NCBI GenBank assembly: GCA_014361295.1
Contig: JACIVX010000001.1
Coordinates: forward strand, 1,334,293-1,398,292
DNA from: Methanomassiliicoccales archaeon
GTDB lineage: Archaea; Thermoplasmatota; Thermoplasmata; Methanomassiliicoccales; JACIVX01
DNA length: 64,000 bases
Direction of reading: 5' to 3'
Of the stretch, positions 44,904-53,710 are shown in pieces. The position numbers and the translations under genes were made by a program. How positions within the stretch are numbered: the stretch's first letter is position 1; every line of letters begins with the position of its first letter. The notes beneath the pieces were generated by a model. That model did not search any database and was not told the origin of the DNA. It saw only the letters and a program-made list of their open reading frames with translations.

Positions 44904-45710
44904 TTGGGGTGTATCAGCTGCGGCGAGAAAACGGGCGAGAATGTATTATTATGCAGAGCATGTTCTGAACGACTGAAGGACCCCTTTTCTCTTTTGCCGT
45001 CGCTTCTCGATCCGACCGCGGATATAAGGTTAAATCATTTTTGCAGCGTATCGATGAGGATCGGCCCTTTCTCCAATTCTGACATTACCTTCGGCAAAGG
45101 CCTCGAGATGATCACAAGGTTGAGAGAGCTTCTGATGTCAAATCATAAAGATCAGTTGCCAATTCTCATTGATCGATATCTCTCGATGCTCGGTATTGAT
45201 CTCAGATTAAGTGGTGACGAACGTTTGCCGCGAAGAGGTATCTTGCGTCAGATCGTTGATGTGACTTCAGATTTGGCTTTTTCCGGTGAATCATGGGCAC
45301 GTGCTTCGATCCGATTGGGCAATATTGAGGCACTTACAGCCAGAGAGATGATGAAACTGCCAATTGAACCATCGGTTTCGATCCCTTATGCGAAATCGAT
45401 GGCGGAAAATGCAATGAAACGCTATGAGCGCGGTGCGCTTTCTTCCTCTCTCAAAAAAATAACTGAGGTGAATAAAGCGATCATTCTTCATTTTATCGGA
45501 TCAAGCGATGATGCGATCAAAAGGCTCGATCAATTCCTCGATTCTGAGGATTTTGTCGATGAGAAGAATCATATCCTGATATGGAAGGCCAACATTTTCT
45601 TAGATTTGGGTAGGGATGCGGAAGCGATCAAAGTCATCGGAGAATTGCCGAAGGAGTTTCATGAAAAGAGAGTTGAGAAACTCCGTTTGCTCTTGGGCGG
45701 ATTGAAATGA
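44904..45710 (+). CDS. Protein with N-terminal zinc ribbon and helical repeats
   Basis: 268 residues. MGCISCGEKTGENVLLCRAC is a four-Cys zinc-ribbon-like start. The remainder is helical: residues about 190-262 (KRLDQFLDS...IWKANIFLDLGRDAEAIKVIGELP) look like one or two TPR units. The middle has no recognised motif. The start is a TTG at 44904. It overlaps the following TPR gene by four bases, so the two proteins are likely partners. Confidence 0.75.
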   Translation: MGCISCGEKTGENVLLCRACSERLKDPFSLLPSLLDPTADIRLNHFCSVSMRIGPFSNSDITFGKGLEMITRLRELLMSNHKDQLPILIDRYLSMLGIDLRLSGDERLPRRGILRQIVDVTSDLAFSGESWARASIRLGNIEALTAREMMKLPIEPSVSIPYAKSMAENAMKRYERGALSSSLKKITEVNKAIILHFIGSSDDAIKRLDQFLDSEDFVDEKNHILIWKANIFLDLGRDAEAIKVIGELPKEFHEKRVEKLRLLLGGLK

Positions 45711-47923
45711 AAGAAATGGAAGAAATCCTCGAGGAACGGCTTGACGCGAGAATCTCCGATGCGCTGAGGACATTAAATGATGAGGAATTCAAGGATATCG
45801 TCGTCGAATTACTCACCCTTATGGAACTCAGGATTACTGGAGCGATTTCTTCTGACAATACTGTGTTTGTCGAAGGCGAAGGCAAGGAAGGAAAATATCT
45901 TGTCATGGTTTCCAAACGTGCTAGCGATGCGTCTACGGAAGGACTCAAGAAGATCAAGGAAAAGGCAGAGCTTGAGGGAAGACGCCCTGCTCTGATCGTT
46001 TTGGGTGATTTTGATGAAGATGCGCAGCAATTTGCAGCCGCTAATGAGATCGCATACGCAGATCGGCCGCGTTTTCTCTTATTGTTAAAAAAATTTGGAA
46101 TTGGGGAGAAATTACTCAAAGAAATTGACCGTCGCATACTCGAGCGGGAAGGCGTGAGGTATCTTCCGAGTATCGGGAGATTTGACATGGCGTTCGGTGC
46201 GGCGGAAGAGGCAATTAGGCAGAAGAATTACGAGAAAGCGCTCGTATACTTAGAAGACGCACTGCGATTAAAGCCAGATCATTTCGTTGCCTGGCAAAAG
46301 AAAGCGATCGTTCTGGTAGAAGTGGGAAGGAATGAAAAGGCATTAGAGGCCTGCAGGAAAGCGGTAGAGCTGAAGCCAGATGACGCATATTCGTGGTATC
46401 TGCTTGGAGTTATCCTCAGCAGGTTTGGTGATTTTAAGGGCGAATTAAATGCATACGATAACGCGTTGAAATTGTCACCTCGGATGCATTCAGCACTTCT
46501 TAACAAAGGCGCCGCACTCTACCAGCTCGGCATGTTTGACGAAGCTCTCAGTGTATATGAAACGATGCTCAAATCATACCCGGGGCATGCTCAAGCCCTC
46601 AACAATCGCGGCCTCGCTCTCAAAGCCCTTGGTCGATTGAATGACGCGCTTCAGTCCTTCGAGCTCGCGATCAAGAATGATCCGAAGAATCTCGAGGCGT
46701 TGATCAATCGCGCATCTCTTCTATTAGAACTCGGCATGGTCAGCGAAGCTGTCGATGCCTGGCAGGAAGTCGTTAGGGTCGAGGGTGGTAAGGCGGAGTT
46801 TTGGCTAAATCTTGGGAGGGCGCAGAAGGCGGCAGGTCTTTTCGAAGATGCCGCCAAGTCGTTCGGCGTTGCCCTTGATCTGAATCCAAATCTTTCTGAA
46901 GCGGTTAGCGAGCGTGATGAGGCGCTAGCGGCGGCGGATACGATTGTTCCACCTGAAAAGAAAAGAGAGATGGGCATAGCTAGAGAGTTTTTGAACGCAG
47001 CGATCCTGCTTCGAGCGATGGGAAAGCCAGAGCAGGCACTGGTCGAGATCGAAAAATGTCTCAAGATCGAACCTTTGACGCCAGAGGCGCATCGACTGCG
47101 CGGCGAGTTGCTTCTCGATCTCGGGCGACTCGAGGAAGCGCTCGTCTCTATCAAAGAGAGCGTCAGAGAGATTCCAGGAGATATTTTCAATCTTCTTGAT
47201 CTCGAGGCAATTATCTATCGCCTTGGGAGAAAAGAGGAGTGTCTAAAAATCCTAGACGGTCTTCGCGACTCCGTTGAATCTGATGCCAGGCGATCGCTTC
47301 TCTTATTTGAAATGAATCGCCTCGAGCGCCTTGATTTCTCTCTTGTGAAAGATGAAACATGGATTATGCGTGAGCTGCGCATTCTTCTGCTGATTGCCTC
47401 TGGAAAATACAGGGAGGCCGCCGAGGAAATCGAGAAGATCATAGCTAAGGGGGAGATCACGCCTGAGTTGATGAATAATCTTGGCGTATGCTATCGCCTT
47501 CTGGGAGATTTCGAGCGATCTGCAAAGGCGTTCAGAGATGCGATATCGCTCGCTCCGGCGTATGCCGATGCGTGGAACAACCTTGGATGTGTTAATTATC
47601 TGCAAGCGGATTATAAGCAAGCGTTAAAATGCTTTGAAGAAGCGCTGTTGCTCGAGAAGCGCCCTTCATTCCTTCTTAACAAAGGGATGTGCCAGCTCGC
47701 AATCGACGATCTCGAAGGGGCAAACGATTCTTTTATTTCCGCGTTGCGTCTTGAGCAGAGTCCCGACGTGCTCAATTGCCTCGGAATTGTGGCGGAGAGG
47801 AAAAAGGAGTTTATTAGGGCTCTTGAGTTTTACAACGCGGCGCTTGAAAAGAATCCAAAATTTCACGATGCGATTGTGAATCGCGATCGTGTGCTAGGTC
47901 TTGTCAAAGAGGGCAAAAGATAA
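45707..47923 (+). CDS. TPR-repeat protein with an N-terminal Mrr/restriction-endonuclease-like domain
   Basis: 738 residues. Residues about 15-130 (RISDALRTLNDEEFKDIVVELLTLMELRI...GKYLVMVSKRASDASTEGLKKI...PALIVLGDFDEDA) resemble the Mrr-cat fold, but the Q/ExK catalytic core appears as VSK with no clear preceding Asp, so activity is doubtful. From about residue 160 to the end there are fifteen or more TPR-like helix pairs, for example YEKALVYLEDALRLKPDHF and ALNNRGLALKALGRLNDALQSFELAI. Such scaffolds bind partner proteins. The gene overlaps the preceding zinc-ribbon gene by four bases. Confidence 0.85.
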   Translation: MKEMEEILEERLDARISDALRTLNDEEFKDIVVELLTLMELRITGAISSDNTVFVEGEGKEGKYLVMVSKRASDASTEGLKKIKEKAELEGRRPALIVLGDFDEDAQQFAAANEIAYADRPRFLLLLKKFGIGEKLLKEIDRRILEREGVRYLPSIGRFDMAFGAAEEAIRQKNYEKALVYLEDALRLKPDHFVAWQKKAIVLVEVGRNEKALEACRKAVELKPDDAYSWYLLGVILSRFGDFKGELNAYDNALKLSPRMHSALLNKGAALYQLGMFDEALSVYETMLKSYPGHAQALNNRGLALKALGRLNDALQSFELAIKNDPKNLEALINRASLLLELGMVSEAVDAWQEVVRVEGGKAEFWLNLGRAQKAAGLFEDAAKSFGVALDLNPNLSEAVSERDEALAAADTIVPPEKKREMGIAREFLNAAILLRAMGKPEQALVEIEKCLKIEPLTPEAHRLRGELLLDLGRLEEALVSIKESVREIPGDIFNLLDLEAIIYRLGRKEECLKILDGLRDSVESDARRSLLLFEMNRLERLDFSLVKDETWIMRELRILLLIASGKYREAAEEIEKIIAKGEITPELMNNLGVCYRLLGDFERSAKAFRDAISLAPAYADAWNNLGCVNYLQADYKQALKCFEEALLLEKRPSFLLNKGMCQLAIDDLEGANDSFISALRLEQSPDVLNCLGIVAERKKEFIRALEFYNAALEKNPKFHDAIVNRDRVLGLVKEGKR

Positions 47924-47949
47924 AGTTCTCAAGTTCGTCAAAAACCATT

Positions 47950-48189
47950 TCAGCTAATGTTCATCACGACGACATCGCGCACAGCCCGCATTTCGCTGAA
48001 GGGTAGGATGAGTCTGCCTTGTGCATCAGTCTTGTACAATCGTGTTTCAATCTCTTCCGCCGGCACTACAAGTACATGTTGAATTTCCCCTGTCGTCGTC
48101 TCGATGACAAAGTTATCAATCATCCCCAAGATCTGTCCGTCGTTTGTCATTACGGTTTTACCCTTCAATTCCGTGATGAACTTTCTCAT
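47950..48189 (-). CDS. PRC-barrel domain protein
   Basis: About 79 residues. FITELKGKTVMTNDGQILGMIDNFVIETTTGEIQHVLVVP and LILPFSEMRAVRDVVVM form a PRC barrel. ATG 48189 is chosen because AAGGTG lies a few bases upstream; a GTG at 48198 overlaps that site. Possible role in cell division or chromatin, as discussed for archaeal CdpB, is conjecture. Confidence 0.88.
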   Translation of the reverse strand: MRKFITELKGKTVMTNDGQILGMIDNFVIETTTGEIQHVLVVPAEEIETRLYKTDAQGRLILPFSEMRAVRDVVVMNIS

Positions 48190-48551
48190 TACAAGCACCT
48201 TCTATAATGATTTTTTTGATAGCTGGTAATATGAATGATATTGTCCATATTTAGCTTTATCTCATGGTATCTGGGTAACTCAGCATATCTGGATGTGACA
48301 TGTGGTGGTATCGCTTTTTTAAAAAAATTCAAATCATTTTGTGGTGGTGTTCGAGGTTCTCTCGTTGTGGGTATCCCTCAATACCCTAGTCGTCGAACCA
48401 TGAAATAATCTTAACTGGTAGCTTACATTCGACATAAACGATACGGATGAGTGAATGCTGGACGATAGAACGGAAAGATTTATTAGCTGAGCTTCTTCTT
48501 AAGCTTCTCCCGAAGGAGATCAAATAAGTCTCACGAAACGGGTCGTTACCC
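48190..48551. promoter_or_regulatory. Intergenic region with a nested inverted repeat upstream of the RLAN operon
   Basis: GTTCGA (48349-48354) pairs with TCGAAC (48393-48398), and inside it GGGTAT (48369-48374) pairs with ATACCC (48381-48386) with a six-base loop. It precedes a likely TATA box AGATTTATTAG (48476-48486) by about 80 bases, so it is more likely upstream DNA than a leader RNA. GAAGGAG at about 48512-48518 is too far from the ATG at 48552 to be its ribosome site. Confidence 0.4.
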
Positions 48552-49157
48552 ATGGGTTTAAGCCATAGGCTTCATTACCAATCAAAAGAAAGTGCCTTCG
48601 TCAACATCGCTGGCGACTACCGATATCTCAGCGAGGGGCACTACGAGAGCATCGAAGCCGAAATACAGGGAATCCCTGTTTATCCACGAGTGAAAGAAGC
48701 GCTCGATGCGTATGTTGTCCCATTATGTATGGAGAGAGCCAAACGGGCTGGTATTCCCGTTCCGGAATACTATATCTCAAACGGATTTTTTGAGCCCCCT
48801 GCGATCATTTATCCCATCAATCCCTTCATGCGACGACACAGTGTTGTTTATAAAGAGGGGCATGTGAAGACTATCAGCAAATCGCTGACAAGGAATTACA
48901 AGTATCCAATACTTGTCCAGAGAATCAGAGAGGATGCATCGATCAGGGAATTCAAATGCATTCTCGGCACTACGACAACCGATGAATTCGAAAAGATCGC
49001 CGATCGAATCTGGAATCTCTTTCACCTGCCAATTTGCAAGGTGAGGGTTATCGAGGACGGCGAAGTCATGCTCAGCGCAATCGAGCCATTACCACTCCAC
49101 CAGCTCAAGAGCAAGGAGCTGAAGCTTCTCAGGAAGGCGAACGAATGGCAAATATAG
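48552..49157 (+). CDS. RLAN-domain protein (RimK-like ATP-grasp N-terminal domain)
   Basis: 201 residues. The segments FVNIAGDYRYLSEGHYESIEAEIQGIPVYP, ISNGFFEPPAIIYPINPFMRRHSVVYK, KSLTRNYKYPILVQRIRED and LPICKVRVIEDGEVMLSAIEPLPLHQL match the RLAN domain, usually fused to the front of RimK-type ATP-grasp ligases. Here it is a separate gene whose end overlaps the ligase gene by 13 bases. The domain is thought to help bind the amino-acid or peptide substrate. No Shine-Dalgarno sequence is seen close to ATG 48552. Confidence 0.82.
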   Translation: MGLSHRLHYQSKESAFVNIAGDYRYLSEGHYESIEAEIQGIPVYPRVKEALDAYVVPLCMERAKRAGIPVPEYYISNGFFEPPAIIYPINPFMRRHSVVYKEGHVKTISKSLTRNYKYPILVQRIREDASIREFKCILGTTTTDEFEKIADRIWNLFHLPICKVRVIEDGEVMLSAIEPLPLHQLKSKELKLLRKANEWQI

Positions 49158-50020
49158 CGTGCTTCGTCGAGCGCTATACGATTAATCGATCGGAGGAACT
49201 CAACGCTCTCACGAATTTCAAGGTCGCAGCGCTCAACCTAGGGCATCGTTTTGACTATATTTTCAGGTCGGACATTCACAGGATTCCTGAGTTCGATGCA
49301 CTCTTCATCAGATCAACGACCGATCCGATGAACGCATCATACGTCGCATCGCGCATCGCGGAAATGAACGGTCTTACAGTGATCGACGATCCCGATTCGA
49401 TCATCATCTGCTGCGACAAGATCAATATGTATCTTAGACTGCAGAGGAGTGGGCTGAAAATTCCAGAGACACGCTTCCTCGACAAGAACACACTGAATGT
49501 CGATGCCGCACAAAGGATTTTCGAAGAACTCGGATGTCCAGTTGTATTGAAAGCACCGTTCAGCAGTTTCTCGACTTACGTCGAGAAGGTTGAAAATCTG
49601 CACGAGTTCTACGAGACCGCGAGAAGATACTTCCGAAGAACGAGTGCCATTGTTGCGCAGCGCTTTGTCCCTTCCAACTTCGACTGGCGTGTTACAACGC
49701 TGAACGGAGAAGTGCTTTTCGTCTGCAAATATATCATGCCGCCAAGCAGCTGGAAAATCCAGCATAGGGAGAACGGTCATGTGACGTGGGCGAGAATCCA
49801 GGCGATGGATCTGAACGAGGTTGATCCGGAGCTAATCGAAACGGGTATCAAAGCATCCGCTGCGATTGGCAAAGGCCTTTATGGGGTTGATATTAAGGAA
49901 GTCGATGGGGAATACCTGGTCATCGAGGTCAACGACAATCCTAACATCGATGCGGGTGGCGAGGACGCAAAGAACCCAGAGGTCTACGAGAGGATCATAC
50001 GGTACCTAGCTGGTGAGTGA
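49145..50020 (+). CDS. RimK-type ATP-grasp ligase
   Basis: About 291 residues. The ATP-grasp domain is recognised from GLKIPETRFLDKN, CPVVLKAPFSSFSTYVEKVEN, IVAQRFVPSNFDWRVTTLNGEVLFVCKYIMP and the C-terminal magnesium segment GVDIKEVDGEYLVIEVNDNPNIDAG. Such enzymes join a carboxylate to an amine via an acyl phosphate. ATG 49145, preceded by AGGAAGG at 49132-49138, is chosen; an upstream start would read through the RLAN gene in another frame. It lies between the RLAN and GNAT genes, so it likely ligates amino acids into a peptide-like product. Confidence 0.93.
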   Translation: MANIACFVERYTINRSEELNALTNFKVAALNLGHRFDYIFRSDIHRIPEFDALFIRSTTDPMNASYVASRIAEMNGLTVIDDPDSIIICCDKINMYLRLQRSGLKIPETRFLDKNTLNVDAAQRIFEELGCPVVLKAPFSSFSTYVEKVENLHEFYETARRYFRRTSAIVAQRFVPSNFDWRVTTLNGEVLFVCKYIMPPSSWKIQHRENGHVTWARIQAMDLNEVDPELIETGIKASAAIGKGLYGVDIKEVDGEYLVIEVNDNPNIDAGGEDAKNPEVYERIIRYLAGE

Positions 50021-50023
50021 AAG

Positions 50024-50461
50024 TTGATCAGAACAGCGTCCCCTCAGGATATTCCTGAGATTCAACGACTCGAGGACGAGTCTTTCACCGACGATGCCTT
50101 TTCACATCAACGAATAGCTTATCTCATTAAAAAAGCAAAATCGGCAACGCTGGTCTATGACAATAGCGGAATCCGTGGTTATATTCTTCTGCTATTCAGA
50201 AAGGATACATCAGCTGCTCGCGTTTACTCGATCTGCGTTCACCCTGCGTATCGTAAAATGGGCATAGGAGCGGCGCTGATGCGTGCCGCAGAGAAACTGG
50301 CCAAGGAACGAAAGTGCACGAAGATGACGCTCGAAGTCAGTGAATCGAATTCCGATGCAATTGCATTCTATCGATCACTCGGATTCGAGACGATCAGAAA
50401 GCTCGAGGATTATTATCGTAAGGGAGTCAACGGACTGAGAATGGAGAAGATGCTTTCGTGA
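50024..50461 (+). CDS. GNAT acetyltransferase of the RLAN/RimK operon
   Basis: 145 residues. The acetyl-CoA site is HPAYRKMGIGAALMRAAEKLAKERK and the C-terminal half has LEVSESNSDAIAFYRSLGFE, as in RimI-like enzymes. It starts with a TTG at 50024, four bases after the ligase stop, with GGTGA upstream. In this context it probably acetylates the amine of the ligase product or substrate. RimI-type N-terminal protein acetylation is an alternative. Confidence 0.9.
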   Translation: MIRTASPQDIPEIQRLEDESFTDDAFSHQRIAYLIKKAKSATLVYDNSGIRGYILLLFRKDTSAARVYSICVHPAYRKMGIGAALMRAAEKLAKERKCTKMTLEVSESNSDAIAFYRSLGFETIRKLEDYYRKGVNGLRMEKMLS

Positions 50462-50485
50462 TCCGGAAATGCTGGAAACGGGTAT

Positions 50486-52684
50486 TCACCTGTAAGCGCC
50501 AAGTTCTTCCCAGCCAGTTTTTGCCTTCTGAAGTGTGTGGCCGATACTCTCGTACTGCTTCATGATATCCTTGTCTGTTGACGGTCGAACGATCTTGAGC
50601 GCCGCTTCGAAATGACGCATTTCGACCTGGCATGCATCTTTATTTTCTCTCAGCGCGTTCATCGCAGCTTCTCTACAAAGATTCTCGAGGTCCGCTCCGA
50701 CGTACCCCTCAGTCCTCGCGGCGATCGACTCGATATCGACGTCTTTCAACGGCATCGATCGCGTATGAATCTTCAAGATCGCGATCCTCGCTTCCAGATC
50801 AGGCACCGGTATCAGAACAAGACGGTCGAACCTTCCAGGTCTGAGAATCGCAGGATCGACGATGTCTGGACGGTTGGTTGCGGCGATGACGGTGACCCGA
50901 TCGAGACTCTCGAGTCCATCCATACTCGTCAGCAGCTGGTTGACGACCCGCTCAATAACCTTCGTATCGCCGCTAAGGCCCCGCTTCGGTGCGATTGCAT
51001 CGATCTCATCAAGGAAAACGATCGAGGGAGCAACCTGCTTCGCGCGTTTGAAAATCTGGCGAACTGCCTTTTCGCTCTCTCCGACCCACTTGCTCATGAT
51101 CTCCGGCCCTTTAATCGAGATGAAGTTCGCCTTCGACTCCGTTGCCACAGCTTTGGCGATCAGCGTTTTTCCAGTACCAGGCGGGCCATAAAGAAGAATC
51201 CCCTTCGGTGGCCTGATGCCCATCCTACGGAAGGCTTCGGGGTTTTCGAGGGGCATCTCGACCATCTCTTTTAATTGCTGTTTCACATCTTCGAGTCCGC
51301 CGATGTCGTCCCACGTAACTCTTGGGATTTCGATGAGCACTTCTCTCATCGCGCTCGGCTCAACTTCTTTGAGAGCTTCATCGAAGTCTCTTGCGGTCAC
51401 CTTCATCTTTTCTAGCAATTCTGGCGGAACGGGCTTGTCGAGATCGAGTTCTGGCACATAACGCGCAAGGCATTTCATAGCGGCCTCCCTTGCAAGAGCT
51501 GCGAGATCCGCTCCCACGAAACCATGCGTCACACTCGCATATTTATCAAGGTCAACATCCTCAGCAAGCGGCATCCCGCGCGTGTGGATCTGCAGTATCT
51601 CCTTTCTACCTTCCTTGGTTGGAACGCCAATCTCAATCTCTCGATCAAACCGCCCAGGTCTTCTCAACGCAGGATCGAGCGCGTCCTCGCGATTCGTCGC
51701 ACCAATGACGATGACCTGCCCACGCCCCCCGAGCCCGTCCATAAGTGTCAGCAGCTGAGCAACGACTCTCCTCTCCACTTCGCCCTGAACTTCCTCACGT
51801 TTTGGCGCAATCGAATCGATCTCATCGATGAAAATGATTGACGGCGCATTTTTTTCCGCCTCCTCGAACTTCTCACGCAGTTTCTGCTCACTCTGGCCGT
51901 AATACTTGCTCATGATCTCTGGACCCTGGATCGCGTAAAAGTTTGCGCCGGCTTCGTTCGCCACGGCTTTGGCGATCAGCGTTTTTCCGGTCCCTGGTGG
52001 ACCGAAAAGCAGGACGCCTTTCGGGGGATCGATGCCAAGGCGGTCGAAAAGTTCGGGGTGCTTCAGGGGTAATTCAATCATTTCGCGGACCCTTTGTAAT
52101 TCATACTCGAGGCCGCCGATGTCATCGTATGTGACAGATGGTGTTACGACCTCTGTTGTCTCAACTGGTTCTGTTTTTACGGAAAGTTCGGTGTGCTCCC
52201 CCACGACGACCACACCTGACGGTTGCGTATTGACGACGATGAATGGCAGGAACCCGCCCATCAGTGCGATGTTCGGGATGATGATCTCGTCGCCCTTGAT
52301 AAGCGGTCTGTTAATTAGTCCCTTTCTGAAAAGCTCCTCAACACCCTGACCGAATCTGACTTTCTTCCCTTGGGGGATTTTCGGTGCGACAACAACCTTT
52401 GACGCTGGTTGCGGATCCGCTCTGGAGACAGTGACCTTCTCCCCGATCGAGACGCCAGCGTTTGACCTGATCATTCCATCAATACGAATGATGCCCCTCC
52501 CCTCGTCCTCCTGAGACGCCCTGAATACCTTCGCGACAGTCTTCTTCTTTCCAACGATCTCAATCACGTCTCCGACTTCAACGCCCAATTCCTTTCTCGT
52601 CTTCGCGTCGATTCTTGCCCTTCCGAGTCCAACTTCCGATTGATGCTGAGCACGAGCCACTCTCAGGGTTACGGACTCTGCCAT
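50486..52684 (-). CDS. CDC48/VAT-type AAA ATPase
   Basis: 732 residues, archaeal p97/VAT length. The N-terminal double-psi barrel ([20 protein letters not shown]) and CDC48 domain 2 are followed by two AAA rings, each with Walker A GPPGTGKT, Walker B FIDEID or FLDEID and the arginine-finger segment [10 protein letters not shown] or [10 protein letters not shown]. It unfolds proteins for the 20S proteasome. The C-terminal AYR fits the hydrophobic-Tyr-X docking pattern loosely. ATG 52684 has a GGGGGT ribosome site. Convergent with the GNAT gene. Confidence 0.97.
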   Translation of the reverse strand: MAESVTLRVARAQHQSEVGLGRARIDAKTRKELGVEVGDVIEIVGKKKTVAKVFRASQEDEGRGIIRIDGMIRSNAGVSIGEKVTVSRADPQPASKVVVAPKIPQGKKVRFGQGVEELFRKGLINRPLIKGDEIIIPNIALMGGFLPFIVVNTQPSGVVVVGEHTELSVKTEPVETTEVVTPSVTYDDIGGLEYELQRVREMIELPLKHPELFDRLGIDPPKGVLLFGPPGTGKTLIAKAVANEAGANFYAIQGPEIMSKYYGQSEQKLREKFEEAEKNAPSIIFIDEIDSIAPKREEVQGEVERRVVAQLLTLMDGLGGRGQVIVIGATNREDALDPALRRPGRFDREIEIGVPTKEGRKEILQIHTRGMPLAEDVDLDKYASVTHGFVGADLAALAREAAMKCLARYVPELDLDKPVPPELLEKMKVTARDFDEALKEVEPSAMREVLIEIPRVTWDDIGGLEDVKQQLKEMVEMPLENPEAFRRMGIRPPKGILLYGPPGTGKTLIAKAVATESKANFISIKGPEIMSKWVGESEKAVRQIFKRAKQVAPSIVFLDEIDAIAPKRGLSGDTKVIERVVNQLLTSMDGLESLDRVTVIAATNRPDIVDPAILRPGRFDRLVLIPVPDLEARIAILKIHTRSMPLKDVDIESIAARTEGYVGADLENLCREAAMNALRENKDACQVEMRHFEAALKIVRPSTDKDIMKQYESIGHTLQKAKTGWEELGAYR

Positions 52685-52821
52685 ATTACCCCCACGTTCT
52701 TTGACTGCACAATGTTTCAGCGGGTCTTAAACCTTCCTAACCTCTGGCTCTTCTTAATCATCCCAAAATTCCGATTTTGAACGCAAAGGATTAATGCGGG
52801 GTTAAAACATGAGTCCCGAAC

Positions 52822-53685
52822 ATGCAGATGGATGCGGAGTGTGTGCCCTGCCTGCTCGGCCGCGTGCTTTACGAAACCCGCCTTTGCGCTCCTGATCGAA
52901 AAGAAGAGGTGATGGCAGAGTGCCTGAAGATCCTCTGCGAGAAATTTAAGATCGGTGTGAATTCGGCCGAGGTGGCGACTCATGTGCATCGGCGAGCATA
53001 CGAACTCCTTTGCCCTGATCCATATAAAGATCTGAAGAGAAAGAGCAATCTGGCCGCGATTTCAATTTTCGAGAGAGCACGATCTTATGTGCATTCTGCT
53101 AACGATAAATTGAAAGCCGCTTGTTTATGTTCAATTGCCGGCAATGTCCTTGATTTTGGCATTCGTGCGTCGGTAGAAGGACCCGAGTTGTTTTCGAACG
53201 CATTCGAATCGATCGTTGCGCAAGGACTTGACTTGGATGACACTCCCAGAATGAAAAGAATTCTTGACGGGGCAGACAACGTAATTTATCTTTTCGACAA
53301 TTGCGGAGAAATCGTTTTCGATAAGTTATTGATCGAGCAAATCAAGTCTTTTGGAGTGAAGGTGATAGGCATCGTCAAGGGGGAAGCGATCCTGACCGAT
53401 GCGACGCAAGAAGATGCGATTGAAACTTCAGTCGCATCCCTCGTTGACGATCTGGACACAACAGGTATGTTTGCCATTGGCATCGACGTTTCCAGAATGT
53501 CTGCGGAGCTCAGGAAAAAATTCGAAAATGCAGACCTCATCGTTTCGAAGGGAATGGCAAACTTCGAAGCACTTTCAGATCACGCGTTCAAGCCGATTGC
53601 ATATGTTCTCCGAGCGAAATGTAGACCAGTTGCGAGGGCCATAGGCGCGAAAGTTAATGACAATGTCGTGAAAGTCATTGAATAA
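52822..53685 (+). CDS. DUF89/ARMT1-type damage-control phosphatase
   Basis: 287 residues. The N-terminal MQMDAECVPCLL zinc/Cys segment, SIAGNVLDFG, YLFDNCGEIVFDKLLI with the metal-binding Asp and Asn, and VSKGMANFEALSD are family hallmarks. Archaeal DUF89 proteins hydrolyse sugar phosphates, mainly damaged ones, with a divalent metal. It is 25 bases before a dipeptide epimerase gene on the same strand. Confidence 0.92.
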   Translation: MQMDAECVPCLLGRVLYETRLCAPDRKEEVMAECLKILCEKFKIGVNSAEVATHVHRRAYELLCPDPYKDLKRKSNLAAISIFERARSYVHSANDKLKAACLCSIAGNVLDFGIRASVEGPELFSNAFESIVAQGLDLDDTPRMKRILDGADNVIYLFDNCGEIVFDKLLIEQIKSFGVKVIGIVKGEAILTDATQEDAIETSVASLVDDLDTTGMFAIGIDVSRMSAELRKKFENADLIVSKGMANFEALSDHAFKPIAYVLRAKCRPVARAIGAKVNDNVVKVIE

Positions 53686-53710
53686 TGATCGATCCTGTCG
53701 GTGTTAAGCG

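Noticed and set aside
48349-48398. Reading the hairpin as a tRNA-like or box C/D RNA
   Set aside because: The arms are short, no full cloverleaf can be drawn and no C and D boxes are placed correctly.
49034-49144. An N-terminal extension of the RimK-type ligase
   Set aside because: It overlaps the RLAN gene in another frame, reads as charged low-complexity residues, and a proper start with AGGAAGG lies at 49145.
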